NCBI GenBank assembly: GCA_947095585.1
Contig: OX352761.1
Span: 87,506,779-87,570,778 of the forward strand
DNA: 64,000 nt
Direction: 5' to 3'
Source of the DNA: Nephrocerus scutellatus
Lineage: Eukaryota > Arthropoda > Insecta > Diptera > Pipunculidae
The position numbers and the translations under genes were made by a program. Under the pieces are notes generated by a model that did no database searches, was not told the origin of the DNA, and worked only from the letters and a program-made list of their open reading frames with translations. Positions 31,517 through 43,098 of this stretch are shown here, in pieces (the stretch's first letter is position 1; every line of letters starts with the position of its first letter).

Positions 31517-32427
31517 TTTTAATAAAAGATTTGGGGCCCCTCGGACCTCGGGTGCTCCCATACAAATATTTTACAAAATTTATCCGATTTTCTTAAAAGT
31601 TTACACAAATGTGTATCTCCGATGGAACACTTTTTGTAAAACTTTTTGAGACCCCGGGCCACGGGGTCGTGGGGTCCCAACAACTTTTTTAAAAAAATTA
31701 ATCCGGTTTTCTTCAAATTTTATATACGCGTGTATCTCCGATAGAGAATACTTTTTGTAAACATTTTGGACACCCCGGGCCCAGGGTCATGGGGCCCCAA
31801 CAAATTTTTTAAAAGCTTAACCCGATTTTCTTCAAATTTTATATGCGTGTGTATCTCCGATGAACAACACTTTTTGTAAAAATTTTGGATAACCCGGGCC
31901 CGGGGTCGTGGGGTACCAACAACTTTTTTAAAAAAATTAATCCGGTTTTCTTCAAATTTTATATACGCGTCTATCTTCTATAGAGAACACTTTTTGTAAA
32001 AATTTTACAGACGCCGGGCCCTGGGGTCGTGGGGCCTCATACAAATTTAAAATAAAAATTAAACCGATTTTGGTAAAATTTTATTCACATGGTTATCTCC
32101 GATGGACAAAACTTTGAGCTAATGGGACCTGAGGCCCGAGGGGTGCCCGTATAATTTTCAAATTAACCCGGTTCAAACTTTGCACACATATGTATCCCCT
32201 ATTAGAGAATTTGCATGAAAATTTTTATGGGTTGCTTTTTTATATTGCTTAATTGCTAACGCAGCATTTTGACTGCGGACAATAAACTCTGTATTGGTTA
32301 CATTTAAATAGCGATTTGTTTATAATACTTAACACGCAGCATTTATTGATTGAGTTTAAAGTCTAGGATTTTTTTATCTTGGTTTGTTGGTATTTGTTGG
32401 GGCGTACAGGATGGCTCTGGCATAACA
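31517..32427 (-). repeat. 3' LTR of the errantivirus, containing R1 copy B
   Basis: On the minus strand the LTR starts TGTTATGCCAGAGCC at 32427, directly after the polypurine tract. From 32245 to about 31530 it consists of R1 units (~119-bp period: TGTATCTCC at 31612, 31731, 31850). The tentative LTR end at 31517 reads AATCTTTTATTAAAAT, like the 5' LTR end before the primer site. That end is weakly supported. Confidence 0.55.
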
Positions 32428-32440
32428 CCTCCCCCTTTAA
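32428..32440 (-). promoter_or_regulatory. polypurine tract of the errantivirus
   Basis: Minus strand TTAAAGGGGGAGG directly precedes the LTR start TGTTATGCC. Confidence 0.82.
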
Positions 32441-33500
32441 AGTCTTCTGTGGGTCGAAAAGCGACTCGTGGATTGACATTATTTATAATTTTCATTTTTT
32501 TTTTTACACTTAACATAGATATAAAAGATTATGATCAATATAATTGTTAAAATTATCATATACATAGTTAAATTTGTATAGTTGTGTTTGTATTTTAATT
32601 CTTGAATTTCTTTTAAGTTTTTTATAGTTTGATAATTCTTGGAAAGTTAAACCATTTGATTTGGTATAATTGATATTGTTTACTTGTATTTTTTATTAAT
32701 TTACAATTCATTTGATTTTTAAATAAATTTTGTAAACAATTGTCGTCTGATAAATATTTTTTCATTTTGGTATTATTATAAATTGTTTGCTTTTTAGTCA
32801 AATACATTTTATTACTAATATCTAATTGTTGCTTATCTTCTAAATTTGGTATGGATTGGATATAGATTTGTTTGTATGTTTCATTTCAAAAGTTTGGTAT
32901 TTTGATTATTTATTTTTGATATAGAGCAAGTTCTAATTTAACCTGTGAAAGGTTTTCTATTGTTATATTGTTTTCGTCAAGTTCTGCTTCTTAAAAAATA
33001 TCCTTGCTTATTAGGTATTTTATATTTCTTTAATTTCTATTTCCAATTTTAATTTGTGAAAGTCTCTTTCTAAATCGTGTTCTGAGCGAGTAAGTTTTTC
33101 TGCATACTTTTTTTTATTAAATGTATTAGTTAGTAATGCGATTTGTTCGTTAAAATGATTATTTATTTGTATTTGTAAGTTTTAATTTTCTATTACGTTA
33201 GGTGTATTTGTTTCTATTAATATTAACCTTTCTTCTATTTCTTTTCTATCTTCGTCACCCATAGTTCCGTAAAAAATTTCATTCCTGTACCTTAAATATT
33301 AAAAAGTCCTCTTTTATGTCTAGCGTGTGGTATTAAAGTTTCAAATTCTTTTCTTGTGTGTTTCATTAGATTAATAATGTCCATATTTTGTTTGGGTAAA
33401 AGTCTTACGTGGTCTTCTAATATATTTTAATTTATTTCGTAATTAGTTAAATTTATATGTGTAGTATTTTAGTGAAGTTTTCTATTATTTGCATCTGCTG
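32441..33500 (-). pseudogene. env remnant
   Basis: Lies between integrase and the polypurine tract. Near 33290-33340 the minus strand reads RHKRGLFNI, a furin-like cleavage site followed by the start of a fusion-peptide-like segment, as in insect errantivirus Env, and then a stop. Downstream frames are Lys/Asn/Tyr-rich and carry many stops. No open Env is present; described only as a relic. Confidence 0.55.
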
Positions 33501-33561
33501 TAGCTGTATAACTGTTGAACCATTACAATGGTTTAAATATGTTATTTGAATTTCTTGGGTT

Positions 33562-33855
33562 TTAATTATTGGAAGAATGAGGATAATTATGATGGTTACC
33601 CTTAGAAGTAGTGGGTTGATCAGATGAAGATCCGCAAGTGGCTTCTTTTGATGAAGTGTCGTCCCTGTGAACAGGAATATTTTCTGTGAATTTCTTTAAT
33701 ATATGGAATTTATCTTTATGTAAGGTTCTGTTGGGTTTCTTTTTGAATCTGCCTTCTTCAAGAGTATATTTTGTTCCTTCTTTATTTGTTACGTTTATTT
33801 TTTTATATTTAGGGGTCAATTTGTTTTTTAATTTATCGGGATCGGTTGTTTTCAC
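33562..33855 (-). pseudogene. integrase C-terminal region
   Basis: 97-residue frame with KLKNKLTPKYKKINVTNKEG and GRFKKKPNRTLHKDKFHILK. This fits the C-terminal integrase tail of 17.6-like elements, where PKY....V.....T..HK..+ is usual. It is separated from the integrase core by R1 copy C. Confidence 0.5.
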
Positions 33856-33910
33856 GTATTCGTATATTTCAATATTCTTACGTTTTTCATTTAATTGGTT
33901 AATTACCTTG

Positions 33911-34992
33911 TTTTTAAATTCTCTATATTAACTTCGCGTGCACGGTGCTGGGTGGCTGGCTGGTAAGATTTCCTGATCAATTTTTCACCCACTTCCCTTA
34001 GCCCGATTTTAGTGAAATTTTGCACACATGTATATTTCCGGTGACAATACTTTCTATTAAAATTTGAGGCCCCTCGGACCTCGGGGTCGGAGGGCTCCAC
34101 TACAAATATTTTAAAAAATTTACCCGATTTTCTTAAAATTTTATACAAATGTGTATCTCCAACAGAAAACACTTCTTGTAAAAATGTTGGAGAGATCGGG
34201 CCCCTGGTTCCGGGGGGACCCATACGAATTTTATGAAAAAAGTTTCCGATTTTCTTCAAATTTTATACGCATGTGTATCTCCGGTGGACAAAACTTTTTA
34301 AATTGATCGGGCCCCGGGCTCCCATTCCTTTTTTTTTTAACTATCAACTTTTAACGCACTTCCTAAAGCCCGATTTTCCTGAAATTTTGTACACATGTGT
34401 ATTGCCGGTGACAATACTTTCTTTTAAAATTTGGAAGTGATCGGGCCCCGGGTTCGTGAGGCTCCCATACAAATTTAAAATATAAATTACCCGATTTATT
34501 TTTTCAAATTTTACACACATGTGTATACCCAATAAACAATACTTTTTCTAAAATTTGTTAGTGATCGGGCACCGGGTTCGGCCGCAAGGCCCTTATACAT
34601 TTTTTTAAATATCTTATAGTGGCATCAGATACCGTCGTACTTTAATGACTGTGTGCGGTGTGTGCTGCGCAGTCGGCTGCGCTGCTTGGTTTGGTTTTGG
34701 AGAGAGAGAGAAATCTTAGCTCACGCACAAATGAACCCAGCAAATGAAACAAGACATAAATGTTTTATGCTTAATTAAACTTACTTACTTATTTACTAAA
34801 TTGTATTTTTATTGATGTCGTTTTCTGTCGATATCAACTTACAGATAGAACAACAAGTTTTCACAATATTCTGTAATTTGGCGTTTTCATAAATTAGTTC
34901 AGAGCAGTCAAAGACTTCTCAAGAAAAATGTTCGTGTTTCTTATTTGCTCAGAGTATGAGCGTTGTTATGTTTTATGGGTTGTTTTTTTACT
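33911..34992 (+). repeat. R1 element, copy C (long form)
   Basis: Starts TTTTTAAATTCTCTATATTA and ends ATGGGTTGTTTTTTT. About five ~119-bp units lie at 34000-34600; then comes a 350-bp module (34620-34965) shared with copy E, containing GAGAGAGAGA and GTGTGTGCTGCGCAGTCGGC. It is inserted in the errantivirus between integrase core and integrase tail. Confidence 0.8.
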
Positions 34993-34999
34993 ATCTTCT

Positions 35000-36829
35000 A
35001 TTCGTTTAAAAATTATTTCCTTATTTATGACACCAAAATGGATATCGAAAGGTTTTTCTCGAGTTGCTAGGTGGATAATATTATTATAAGCATTTAGAGC
35101 TTGAACCGTATGATCACTTGCATAAAGTTGTTTACCAATTTGTTCGATTGATGATAAAATGTATTTGTATGTCTTTATTTGTTAAATAGGGTTTGAGGGA
35201 ATCTGAAGCAAAAGCATTCTCGTTGTCGAGAGTTATAAAATTTGGTGATCCCATATATGAGAAAATCTTTGTTAACGCTTTTATAGTATCTATGTGAATT
35301 TTATATTTTATAGGTTCTGCTGCAGCATTTTTGCTAAATTTGTCTACACATGTAACATATTTCTTCTTTTTGTTTAAGAACCATATATCAATGTGGTAAT
35401 GCTGCCTGGGTCCTGTTGGTGTGGATGTCTGCTCAAATTAGTAGTTTAACAGGATTTCTATCAACTTTGGTCATGCATATTGCACAGTTATTTAAAATTT
35501 TATTTATCATGAGTTTTAGATTGGGTATATAATTTTCTTTGGATATCTCTAAATAAACTTTTCCTATTTCTATATGATTATATTTTTTGTGTATATTGTG
35601 GATACAAAATTTCTTGACGATCATTTTCATTGATTTCAAGTATTATTTGTCGATTAAATAAATTAACCGGTTTGTCACTATTAGGAATAAGATGTGAACT
35701 ATCTGATTCAGCACTGTGGATGGTTTCTAAGTCATCTTGTTGTAGGATATTTATTTTTACTCGAGATAGGGCGTCAGCCACTTTATTCTCTTTTCCTTGA
35801 ATATATTGTATCTCAAAATCGTACTCTTCGAGTTTGATTTTCCAGCGTTGTAATTTGCTGTTTGTTTCTTTTAAATTGCTAAGCCATACTAATGGCCTGT
35901 GTTCAGTCTTAATGACGAACTTTCTTCCGTACGAATAATGTCGGAATTGAGCGGTAGCCCAGACAATGGCTAATAATTCCTTTTCTATTGTGCTATATTT
36001 GCACTCATGTTTGTTTAATGTGCGTGAAGCGAAACAAAGGGACCATGAGATTGACTTAATACAGCTCCAATAGCAAAATTGCTTGCATCAGTTGTTAGTG
36101 TAAATACTTTTAAAAAGTCTGGGTGTCTATTTATTAAATCATTTGTCATTAACGATTTTAATTTATGAAAGGATTCTTTGTAATCTTGATCGTTTATATT
36201 TATTTTACTATCTTTCTTTAGGCATAAAGTTAAAGGTTTAATTATTTTTGCATAGTCATCTATAAATTTTCTGTAGTGCCCTGTTAAACCTAAAAAGCTT
36301 TGGATTTCTTTTACTGTTTTTGGGATAGGAAAATTCTTTATAGTTAGTTTCTATTTTCTTTGGGTTTTGTTTTACACAATTTGGAGTCACTACATGCCCT
36401 AAAAATTCTGTTTCTGTACGTAGAAATTCAGATTTGTTTAATGATACTTTAAGATTTGCGTTCTTAAGTGTCAATAAGATTTTATGGAGTGTATCCATAT
36501 GTTCTTGTAGGCTAGAGGAAAATATTATAATATCATCTAAATAGACGTAGCATACTTTTCCTATGTAGTCTTTCAAGACTTCATTCATGAGTCTTTGAAA
36601 GGTTGCGAGTGCATTCTTTAAACCGAATGGCATTCGTAAAAACTCATAGTGTCCCGTTAATGTGCTAAATGCTGTTTTTCTCTATCTTTAGCATCAACTT
36701 CTATTTGAAAAAATCCTTTTGTGAGATCTAATATTGTAAAATATACTGCTTGTCCTAGTTTATCTAATATCGAATCCATGTTTGGGATGGGATATTTATC
36801 TTCTTTGGTAACATTTTTTAATTTTCTGT
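35000..36829 (-). pseudogene. RT (C-terminal), RNase H and integrase of the errantivirus
   Basis: [22 protein letters not shown] with the intact catalytic YLDD near 36545 ([14 protein letters not shown]), then [10 protein letters not shown]. RNase H spans about 35780-36240. Then MADALSRVKI, an integrase zinc-region remnant (NNCAICMTKVDRNPVK) and core sequence with PNFITLDNENAFAS at about 35200. Several frame changes occur. The N-terminal RT motif continues on the other side of the RTE insertion. Confidence 0.72.
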
Positions 36830-36852
36830 AGTCTATTACGATTCTTTCTTCT

Positions 36853-39234
36853 TTATGTCCTGTATCCCCTTATGGGTCCTAGGGCCTCTACTACGCCTAC
36901 GCGCCATCGCGTGCGGTTCCTGGCAATGAGCTTCAGCTCTCTCCAACTCTTCCCCAATTGCCGTGCCTCCTCCTCAACTTTTCTGCGCCATGTATTTCTC
37001 GGACGACCCGTTCTTCTACCATCCTGAGATAACGGGTTCCATTGCATTGCGTAGTTTGCTATGGAACTGTCGCCTTTTCGGAGTGTATGACCAATCCACT
37101 GCCACTTCCGTCGTTGGATGGTTGTGCCTATTGGTTCCTGACCCGTTCTCTGGTAAAGATGTTCGTTAGAGATACGGTTAGGCCAGAAAACCCTTATGAT
37201 GTTCCGTAGGCACCTATTTACAAATGTTTGTAATCTTTTTGTGATAGTAGCGGTCACCTTCCAAGTGCTGCACCCATACAACAGCACAGATTCAATATTT
37301 GAGCGGAACAGTCGCAGCTTGGTGTTTAAGCTGATCGCGTTGCTTCGCCATATCATGGACATCATTCCAAACACCGATTTTGCTTTGCCGATTCGGTTGG
37401 CAATGTCCTGTTCGGTTCCACCTTCGGTCGAGACAATACTCCCAAGATATTGGAAACTCTCTACCCTCTCTACCGGCTGTCCAGCAATGTTAACATGAGT
37501 AACTGAGTTAGTGCCGAGGTTGATGATTTTGGTTTTGGCAGTATTAATCTTCAAACCCGCAACATTTGCCTCCCTCTCCACATTTGTTGTCATTTGGTGC
37601 AGCTCCATAATTCTATGTGAGAGTAAACAAACGTCGTCAGCGTAATCCAGATGTTTGAGTTGAGATGTAAGAGTCCAACGAATTCCTCCGTTTCCAGTAG
37701 ATAAAGCTGCGCGAAGTACATCGCTAATCACCAACAAAAAAAGTATCGGCGATAGAATGCAACCTTGTCGTACCCCACTTAGGATCTCGAATTCCTCTGA
37801 CAGCTTTCCTCTATGCAGCACATGACATTTAGAGCCATCATAGGTTGCTTTAATAATAGCTATTAGTTTATCTGGTATAGCTCTCCTGCGCAAGGCTAGC
37901 CAGATAAACTGTCTGTTGACACTGTCAAACGCCTTCTCAAAATCGATGAACAGCAGGTGCAGTGGTGACCGGAAATCAACGCACTGTTCAATAATGATCC
38001 GCAGGGTGTTTATGTGGTCTACACAGGAGGATCCAGTGCGGAAACCTGCTTGTTCGGCATCGAGTGTATCTTCCAGATTTTCCTTAATACGTTCAAGTAC
38101 TACTTTGGCTATTACTTTTGCAACTGCAGGGAGAACGCAAATGCCTCTCCAGTTTTCGCACTCCATAAGACTACCTTTTTTAGGGAGCTTGACAATCATT
38201 CCCTTCTTCCACTCTTCGGGGAAACTTTCTACCTCCCAAGCTCTCTCTACAAGAGGATATAAAAGCTCTGCTGATGTCGTTGGAGCTGCACGCAGAAGCT
38301 CTGCGGGTATACCATCTAGTCCTACCGACTTGTTGTTCTTTAGTGCGTTAATCGCGGTAGCGATCTCGTCTTTACTGGGAGTTGAGGTGCGAATTCGGGA
38401 AATTGTTACTTCCGGCATTTCCGCTTGATTTAGGTGCATATCGTTAGCAAATACACGGTTAAGGACCGTAGAGAAATGCTCCTTCCATCGCTTGAGCTGA
38501 TCCTCATCTGAAACGAGTACGGTACCATCTAGGCCTTTCACCGGATGTTGGCTAGAGCGGTGACCACCTGTCAGCTCTTTGGTGATTCTGTAAACGGTTC
38601 TGCTATCGCACCGGCTCGCTGCTTCCTCTGCTTCTGAGGCCAGGTTGTTAATATAGTTACGCTTGTCACGTCTTACACTACGCTGCACTTCTCTCATTTT
38701 TCTTCGATACATGGACTCTAGCTCGCTCCTCGCTACTGCTGGGATATCTACAATACGAGCTTTAAGTAGTTTACGTTCTTCAATCCGCCTCCAGGTATCT
38801 TCGGTAAGCCACGTGCTGTGCCTTGCCTGGCTTCTACCAACAATACTTTCCGCTCCAGATGTGAAAACATTTTTCACAGCCTTCCAATGTTCCTGGATGG
38901 TTGTCGGCAGTGAGCTGCTGATTGCTTCCACTCCTTGCGATAAATGATCCCTTAATTGTTGGCGTACTGAGGGGATCTTTAGCCGGTCGATGTTATACCT
39001 AGGCATTCGGATGATATTGCGGATTCTATGAACTGATGCAGTACGTAACTGGACAGTAGCTACCATAAGGTGATGATCACGTACCATACCCATGTCGGAT
39101 CCTCGTCTGTTTCGGACGTCTAACAGACAGCTCCTAAAACGTCTGCTGATCGCCACATGGTCGATTTGGTTGGATGATGATTGCCTGTCAGTTGACACCC
39201 AGCTGACCTTGTGGCAAGTCTTATGCTCAAACAT
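36853..39234 (-). CDS. RTE reverse transcriptase (793-residue open frame)
   Basis: Open frame of 793 residues; its first ATG is internal to the native protein. Residues 1-70 are the endonuclease end (STDRQSSSNQIDHV, then RDHHLM in place of SDH). RT lies at about 285-560: NNKSVGLDGIPAELL, LHLLFIDFEKAFDSVNR (about 425-441), LSGVRQGCILSPILF and the catalytic LDYADDVCLL (about 530-538). The C-terminal region has SVLLYGCSTWKVT and RRKWQWIGHTLRK, usual in this group. The whole RT is open, so the copy decayed little after insertion. Confidence 0.85.
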   Translation of the reverse strand: MFEHKTCHKVSWVSTDRQSSSNQIDHVAISRRFRSCLLDVRNRRGSDMGMVRDHHLMVATVQLRTASVHRIRNIIRMPRYNIDRLKIPSVRQQLRDHLSQGVEAISSSLPTTIQEHWKAVKNVFTSGAESIVGRSQARHSTWLTEDTWRRIEERKLLKARIVDIPAVARSELESMYRRKMREVQRSVRRDKRNYINNLASEAEEAASRCDSRTVYRITKELTGGHRSSQHPVKGLDGTVLVSDEDQLKRWKEHFSTVLNRVFANDMHLNQAEMPEVTISRIRTSTPSKDEIATAINALKNNKSVGLDGIPAELLRAAPTTSAELLYPLVERAWEVESFPEEWKKGMIVKLPKKGSLMECENWRGICVLPAVAKVIAKVVLERIKENLEDTLDAEQAGFRTGSSCVDHINTLRIIIEQCVDFRSPLHLLFIDFEKAFDSVNRQFIWLALRRRAIPDKLIAIIKATYDGSKCHVLHRGKLSEEFEILSGVRQGCILSPILFLLVISDVLRAALSTGNGGIRWTLTSQLKHLDYADDVCLLSHRIMELHQMTTNVEREANVAGLKINTAKTKIINLGTNSVTHVNIAGQPVERVESFQYLGSIVSTEGGTEQDIANRIGKAKSVFGMMSMIWRSNAISLNTKLRLFRSNIESVLLYGCSTWKVTATITKRLQTFVNRCLRNIIRVFWPNRISNEHLYQRTGQEPIGTTIQRRKWQWIGHTLRKGDSSIANYAMQWNPLSQDGRRTGRPRNTWRRKVEEEARQLGKSWRELKLIARNRTRWRVGVVEALGPIRGYRT

Positions 39235-39242
39235 GGTGCCTC

Positions 39243-39855
39243 CTATAACAAGGTTGTTGGTGTTGCAGAAATCAACAAATATTTCACCATTGTCATTTCG
39301 TTCGCCGTGGTGTGCTTCCCAATCACATGCTTGAGTCCTTCATTGTCGTTGCCAACCTTGGCATTCAAATCCCCCATCACGATGACGATATCTCCGTTCG
39401 GCGTTGCGCTGAATACTGCGTTTAGTTGATTGTAAATAGAAGCTGTCCTTTTCATCCTCAGTCGAGGGATTCGTTGGGGCGTAGCACTGTATGATCGTGA
39501 CGCGCCGTACTCTAGTCCGAAATCTGGCCGATATGATCCTATCACTATGCGGGTGCCAGGAAATTAGGCCTCTACGTGCTGTTGGCGTTAGCAGCAGACC
39601 CACTCCAGATTCACGAGTACTGCCGGAGGGTTTGCCAGAGTAGAGTAGCACAGTGTTACACGTTGGGGATTGGTACTCTCCCGCGTCGAACCATCTTACT
39701 TCACTCACTCCCAGTATGTCCAAATTATATCGAAGAAACTCACGTTCCAGTTGAAGAAATCTGGCATTATGAGGTCCTTCACTTCCAGAGTCAAGGAGCG
39801 TCCTCACATTCCAGAAACCAATCTTAGTCCGGGTACAATAGCCAAAAGTCGTCAT
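39243..39855 (-). pseudogene. RTE endonuclease domain (frameshifted)
   Basis: Starts at 39855 and soon reads KIGFWNVRTLLDSGSEG, LDILGVSEVRWFDAGEYQS and QCYAPTNPSTEDE, the motifs of an exonuclease III-type endonuclease. The frame shifts near 39440, and the next part lies in the frame of 39545-39243 (DIVIVMGDLNAKVGNDN). A second shift near 39270 leads into the RT frame. Two small indels thus separate an otherwise complete protein. Confidence 0.8.
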
Positions 39856-40147
39856 TATTCGATCATTACTTATCCGAGGCGTTGTGTCAGTTTCAGTAGC
39901 GGGTATTTTTCGGTACCGCAGGGTGCTAGCCCACGTTACCTAGACTAGAAACGCTAGACCGTTCGCACTTGCAGTTTTAGCCTACATGTATAAGGATTTA
40001 TACACATAGTTGCCCGGGGACCACCACGAGGAGGTAGAGCAAGCACTACATCACGAACTTGATTGTTACGCTACTGGCCCAAACCAAGTTTTGAGCAGTC
40101 AGTAGTTTCCCGATCAATCACAATGCAGATCCCCAGTCTATTACGAT

Positions 40148-40871
40148 TAGCCACTCTTTATTACCAGCGTGGTCTTCTTTTTTGGGTACGACCCAGATTG
40201 CGGCGTTATAAGGCGAAGTCGAATGCTGAATTATTTTTGATTCAAGCATTTCTTTTATTTGCCTATCCACTTCTTTGTTGTGGATTTCAGGATATCTGTA
40301 TATTCTTGTATATATAGCGGAAGTATTTTCCGTTGGTATGTTGTGTTTTACGTGGTTGGTGAAACTTAAATCGTCACCTTTATGGTAAAAAGAATTTTTG
40401 TGTGTTTTTAATAATTTTATTAATATATTTTTTTTCTTCTGAGTTCAAATGCTCAGTCCTAAGTTCATTTGTAAAAGAATGATCAATAATTGTATTAAAA
40501 GGTGAAATATTATTAAAGTGATTGATTGTACTTTCATATTCTTCTTCTTCATTTCTGTTGAGAAAGAAAGGTATGCTATTACCGTTCAACTTTAATATTT
40601 TATTTTTGTAATTGATTGCACAATTATTTGGAATTAAAATATTATTCCCTATTATTCCGTTGTATTCTGAACTGAATGTTTGGATTTGGAATTCACAATC
40701 TTCAATGACTGAAAAAATAAATTGATCCTTAGGTATAATAATTTCTTTATTTATAGTTACTGGGTTCCCACAAGTTTTTATAATTAGAGGATTTTTTCTT
40801 ATTTTAATAAATTTCTTTGGAGCATCTACTTCTCTAAGAAGGCTATTAGTTGCTCCTGTATCAATGAGCAT
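40148..40871 (-). pseudogene. errantivirus protease and RT start
   Basis: 40871 opens with MLIDTGATNSLL, the catalytic protease motif, followed by a 163-residue frame to 40380. Near 40140-40210 the RT motif AIWVVPKKEDHAGNKEW is followed by IVID, where the RTE element is inserted; the rest of that motif resumes at 36843. A frame change lies between protease and RT. Confidence 0.68.
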
Positions 40872-41308
40872 TCTAAAAGTTGTTTGTCCTTTTTTTTAAT
40901 TTAATAAAGGGCATTCCGCTTCTTGTTCCGAGGCTGCATACCGAAAATTTGTATTACCTCCTGTGTCTTCCGCATAATTAGCTTTTGGTATTCGTTTGAT
41001 TTGAGAAGATGTAGGATCTACATTCATAGGCTCAAATTTTTGGGGTTGAGGTCTATAGTTGTTGGGGTTATAGTTTCTGTTATAATTGTTATTATTTTGT
41101 TATTATTCCGACATAATAAAGTCGGAATAATGTCATCGATATTTTGAATAAAAATTGGAAGATCTTCCGTTCTTTCATCAACAGTATTAAGTCTTTCTAT
41201 GTATTTTAATGGGTTTAATTGTAGACTTATTAAAACTACATTATTATTATTAATATTATTATTATTTCCTAGTTGTGGTTGTTGTTGGTCGTGTTGATTA
41301 TTTTTCAT
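40872..41308 (-). pseudogene. errantivirus gag, internally deleted
   Basis: ATG at 41308 with a Gln/Asn-rich start, then RTEDLPIFIQNIDDIIPTLL, the beginning of errantivirus-type Gag. Directly after this comes an Asn-rich segment that normally belongs near the Gag C-terminus, so several hundred codons of capsid are missing. 40872-41050 encodes the gag-protease junction. The leader from 41309 to 41879 is AT-rich and non-coding. Confidence 0.5.
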
Positions 41309-41879
41309 GATGCCTGCGTCGTCCTCTTCTGAGCTTGAATTATTAGATAACTGTTGCTGTTTGTAAGGGTTGAATTAACGTTGTTTCCTTAATTGTTCTT
41401 TAATCCTCTTCATTTGTCGATTACGTTGGGGCATTAGATTATACCACTTTTTTTCAGTTTGTTTTTGTTGTTTTGATTTTTTATTGATTGTTCATAATTT
41501 CCCTCAATGTTTATGAAATTATTTTTGTATTTGTTTTATTATTGTTCGTATTCATAATTTTCTGCACTTTGCTTTAAATTATTTCCCCTCTATGGGGTTT
41601 CGTAACATTAATTATTTTAGCTTATCTTATAATTTACTAAATAATTTATGTTTCGATTTTCGTTCGAATAATTTTTTATCACTAAATTCGGTCAAGTGGT
41701 TTTCACTTTTCACTTTATTTAGTGTTTAAAGATTGAATTTGTTAAATGTAATTGATGATATTCGTTCATCAGTTGAACAATTTTCACTTTCAATGTTTTA
41801 CGCGTTTTGCAAATTTTCGCGTTTTTGTTCGTTTCACGGATTGACTTTTTAAATTAAAAGATATTCGTTATATTGAGTC

Positions 41880-41898
41880 AATCCTACCGACTGCGCCA
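41880..41898 (-). promoter_or_regulatory. primer-binding site, tRNA-Ser, of the errantivirus
   Basis: Minus strand TGGCGCAGTCGGTAGGATT is complementary to a tRNA-Ser 3' end (CCTACCGGCTGCGCCA type) with one mismatch. Confidence 0.75.
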
Positions 41899-41969
41899 AT
41901 TTTAATAAAGGATTCACGTTTATTTAAAAAAAACAATATTTTTAATTTTTCAAAACGGATCTTTATTAT
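41899..41969 (-). repeat. 5' LTR of the errantivirus, inner end
   Basis: Inner end of the LTR (minus strand ..CTTTATTAAAAT before the primer site). The LTR is interrupted here by the plus-strand element at 41970 and resumes at 49277. TTAT at 41966-41969 is repeated at 49273-49276. Confidence 0.65.
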
Positions 41970-42054
41970 TGTCACGAATGATTACGAGCAGTGTTGGTTG
42001 AACCGTCGTCGCGAGCAGTTCATTGTTTTCAGTCCTGACACTTGTATTCATATA

Positions 42055-42373
42055 CAGGGTGTATCCGTTAAGGTGGCAAATACTTAAAGGGATGATTCCT
42101 TGGTTAATTTCGTGAGTCGTTTTTTCGTCTATTTTCACCCCCTGCGGTATAAATTTAATTTTCTTTCAAAAATGACCAACAGTGGCCTTGTAGCTAGAAG
42201 CGTTCAAGAGCTACAGGGTGTGAAGTGATGTCAGGTCAAAATTACATCTCTTCGCATTAAAACGCTACGTACACCGCAGGGGGTGAAAATAGACCCCCCT
42301 CCCATACGATTTTTTCACGAAATTAACCAAGGAATCATCCCTTTAAGTATTTGCCACCTTAACGGATACACCC
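42055..42373. mobile_element. MITE with ~60-bp terminal inverted repeats
   Basis: Starts CAGGGTGTATCCGTTAAGG and ends with its complement (..CCTTAACGGATACACCCT). The inverted repeats run about 60 bp, to GGTTAATTTCGTGA. TA lies at each end (TATA|CAGGG, CCCTT|TATA), consistent with a Tc1/mariner-type TA duplication. No coding. Confidence 0.8.
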
Positions 42374-42379
42374 TTTATA

Positions 42380-43020
42380 TATACTAGCTGACTCGACAGA
42401 CGTTGTCCTGTCCCACTATCAATAAATTTGTTTGTGATCGTTTTGTGAACTTGTGAAAAGCTATTTGTTTTGCGATATCGCGTCATAGTATTAGTCACAT
42501 CAGTATTAGCAGAAATACCCGGTGTTTCCCGGCTGTCCTATCCCACTGACCCCCGCCCACTGACGCCACGCCCACTTACACCCGCGTTTCCCGGCTGCCC
42601 CATCCAACTGACCCCGCCCACTGACACCACGCCCACTTACACCTCAATAACTAACCAACTCACCAATACAGAAAACTATACAATCGACACTTATACAGGC
42701 AAAAAATGTACACTTGTTCGAATATTCTTTATATGAAGATTATATACAGGGAAAACTACATTTTCCACCCCAGCGCCACCTATCGGGTCCAAATTTTGTC
42801 AACGACTTTCTTTTTATTTAAATATTCTGTGGTGTGAATTTGAGCCAAATCGTTCCATAAATAAGAATTTTCGGACAAAAACGATACCAGCGCCATCTTC
42901 CGGGCTGATTTGTGAATCTAAACCATCCAGAGTGTCACCCAAACGCATACAAAAAAATTAATTCAAATCGGTCCAGCCGTTTAGGACGAGTTTAGTGACA
43001 ACAGAAGAATTATATATAAA
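42380..43020 (+). repeat. R2 non-autonomous element, copy 2
   Basis: Begins ACTAGCTGACTCGACAGACG, has a GCCCACTGACGCCACGCCCA minisatellite at 42535-42650, then AACGACTTTCTTTTTATTTA, and ends GAATTATATATAAAGATATA. Inverse of 7713-8362. It lies within an LTR, directly beside the MITE. Confidence 0.65.
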
Positions 43021-43098
43021 GATATATTTTTTTAAATAAAGTCTACATCTTTTTTTTTCATTCTTCCATATTGACTATTGTCGTCTTCCTGCCTGACA

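Larger units (their letters stand above)
36844..40133 (-). mobile_element. RTE-like non-LTR retrotransposon, near full length, 3.29 kb
   Basis: Flanked by a perfect 14-bp target duplication AGTCTATTACGATT (36830-36843 and 40134-40147). Minus-strand order: 5' leader (40133-39856), apurinic-type endonuclease, RT, then a 3' tail of only nine bases (AGAAGAAAG) after the stop. A very short 3' UTR with a purine-repeat tail instead of poly(A) is an RTE trait. It is inserted in the RT gene of the errantivirus. Confidence 0.88.
41970..43098 (+). repeat. 5' LTR of the plus-strand element, interrupted
   Basis: First part 41970 to about 42053 and last part about 43020-43098 together match the uninterrupted 3' LTR (49116-49272). 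Between them sit the foldback MITE (42055-42373) and R2 copy 2. ATTCAGAAGTGG follows the LTR; its primer type is not identified. Confidence 0.8.

Noticed and set aside
36963..38947. Several plus-strand frames of 70-170 residues
   Set aside because: All are shadows opposite the RTE reverse transcriptase, which has full RT motifs.
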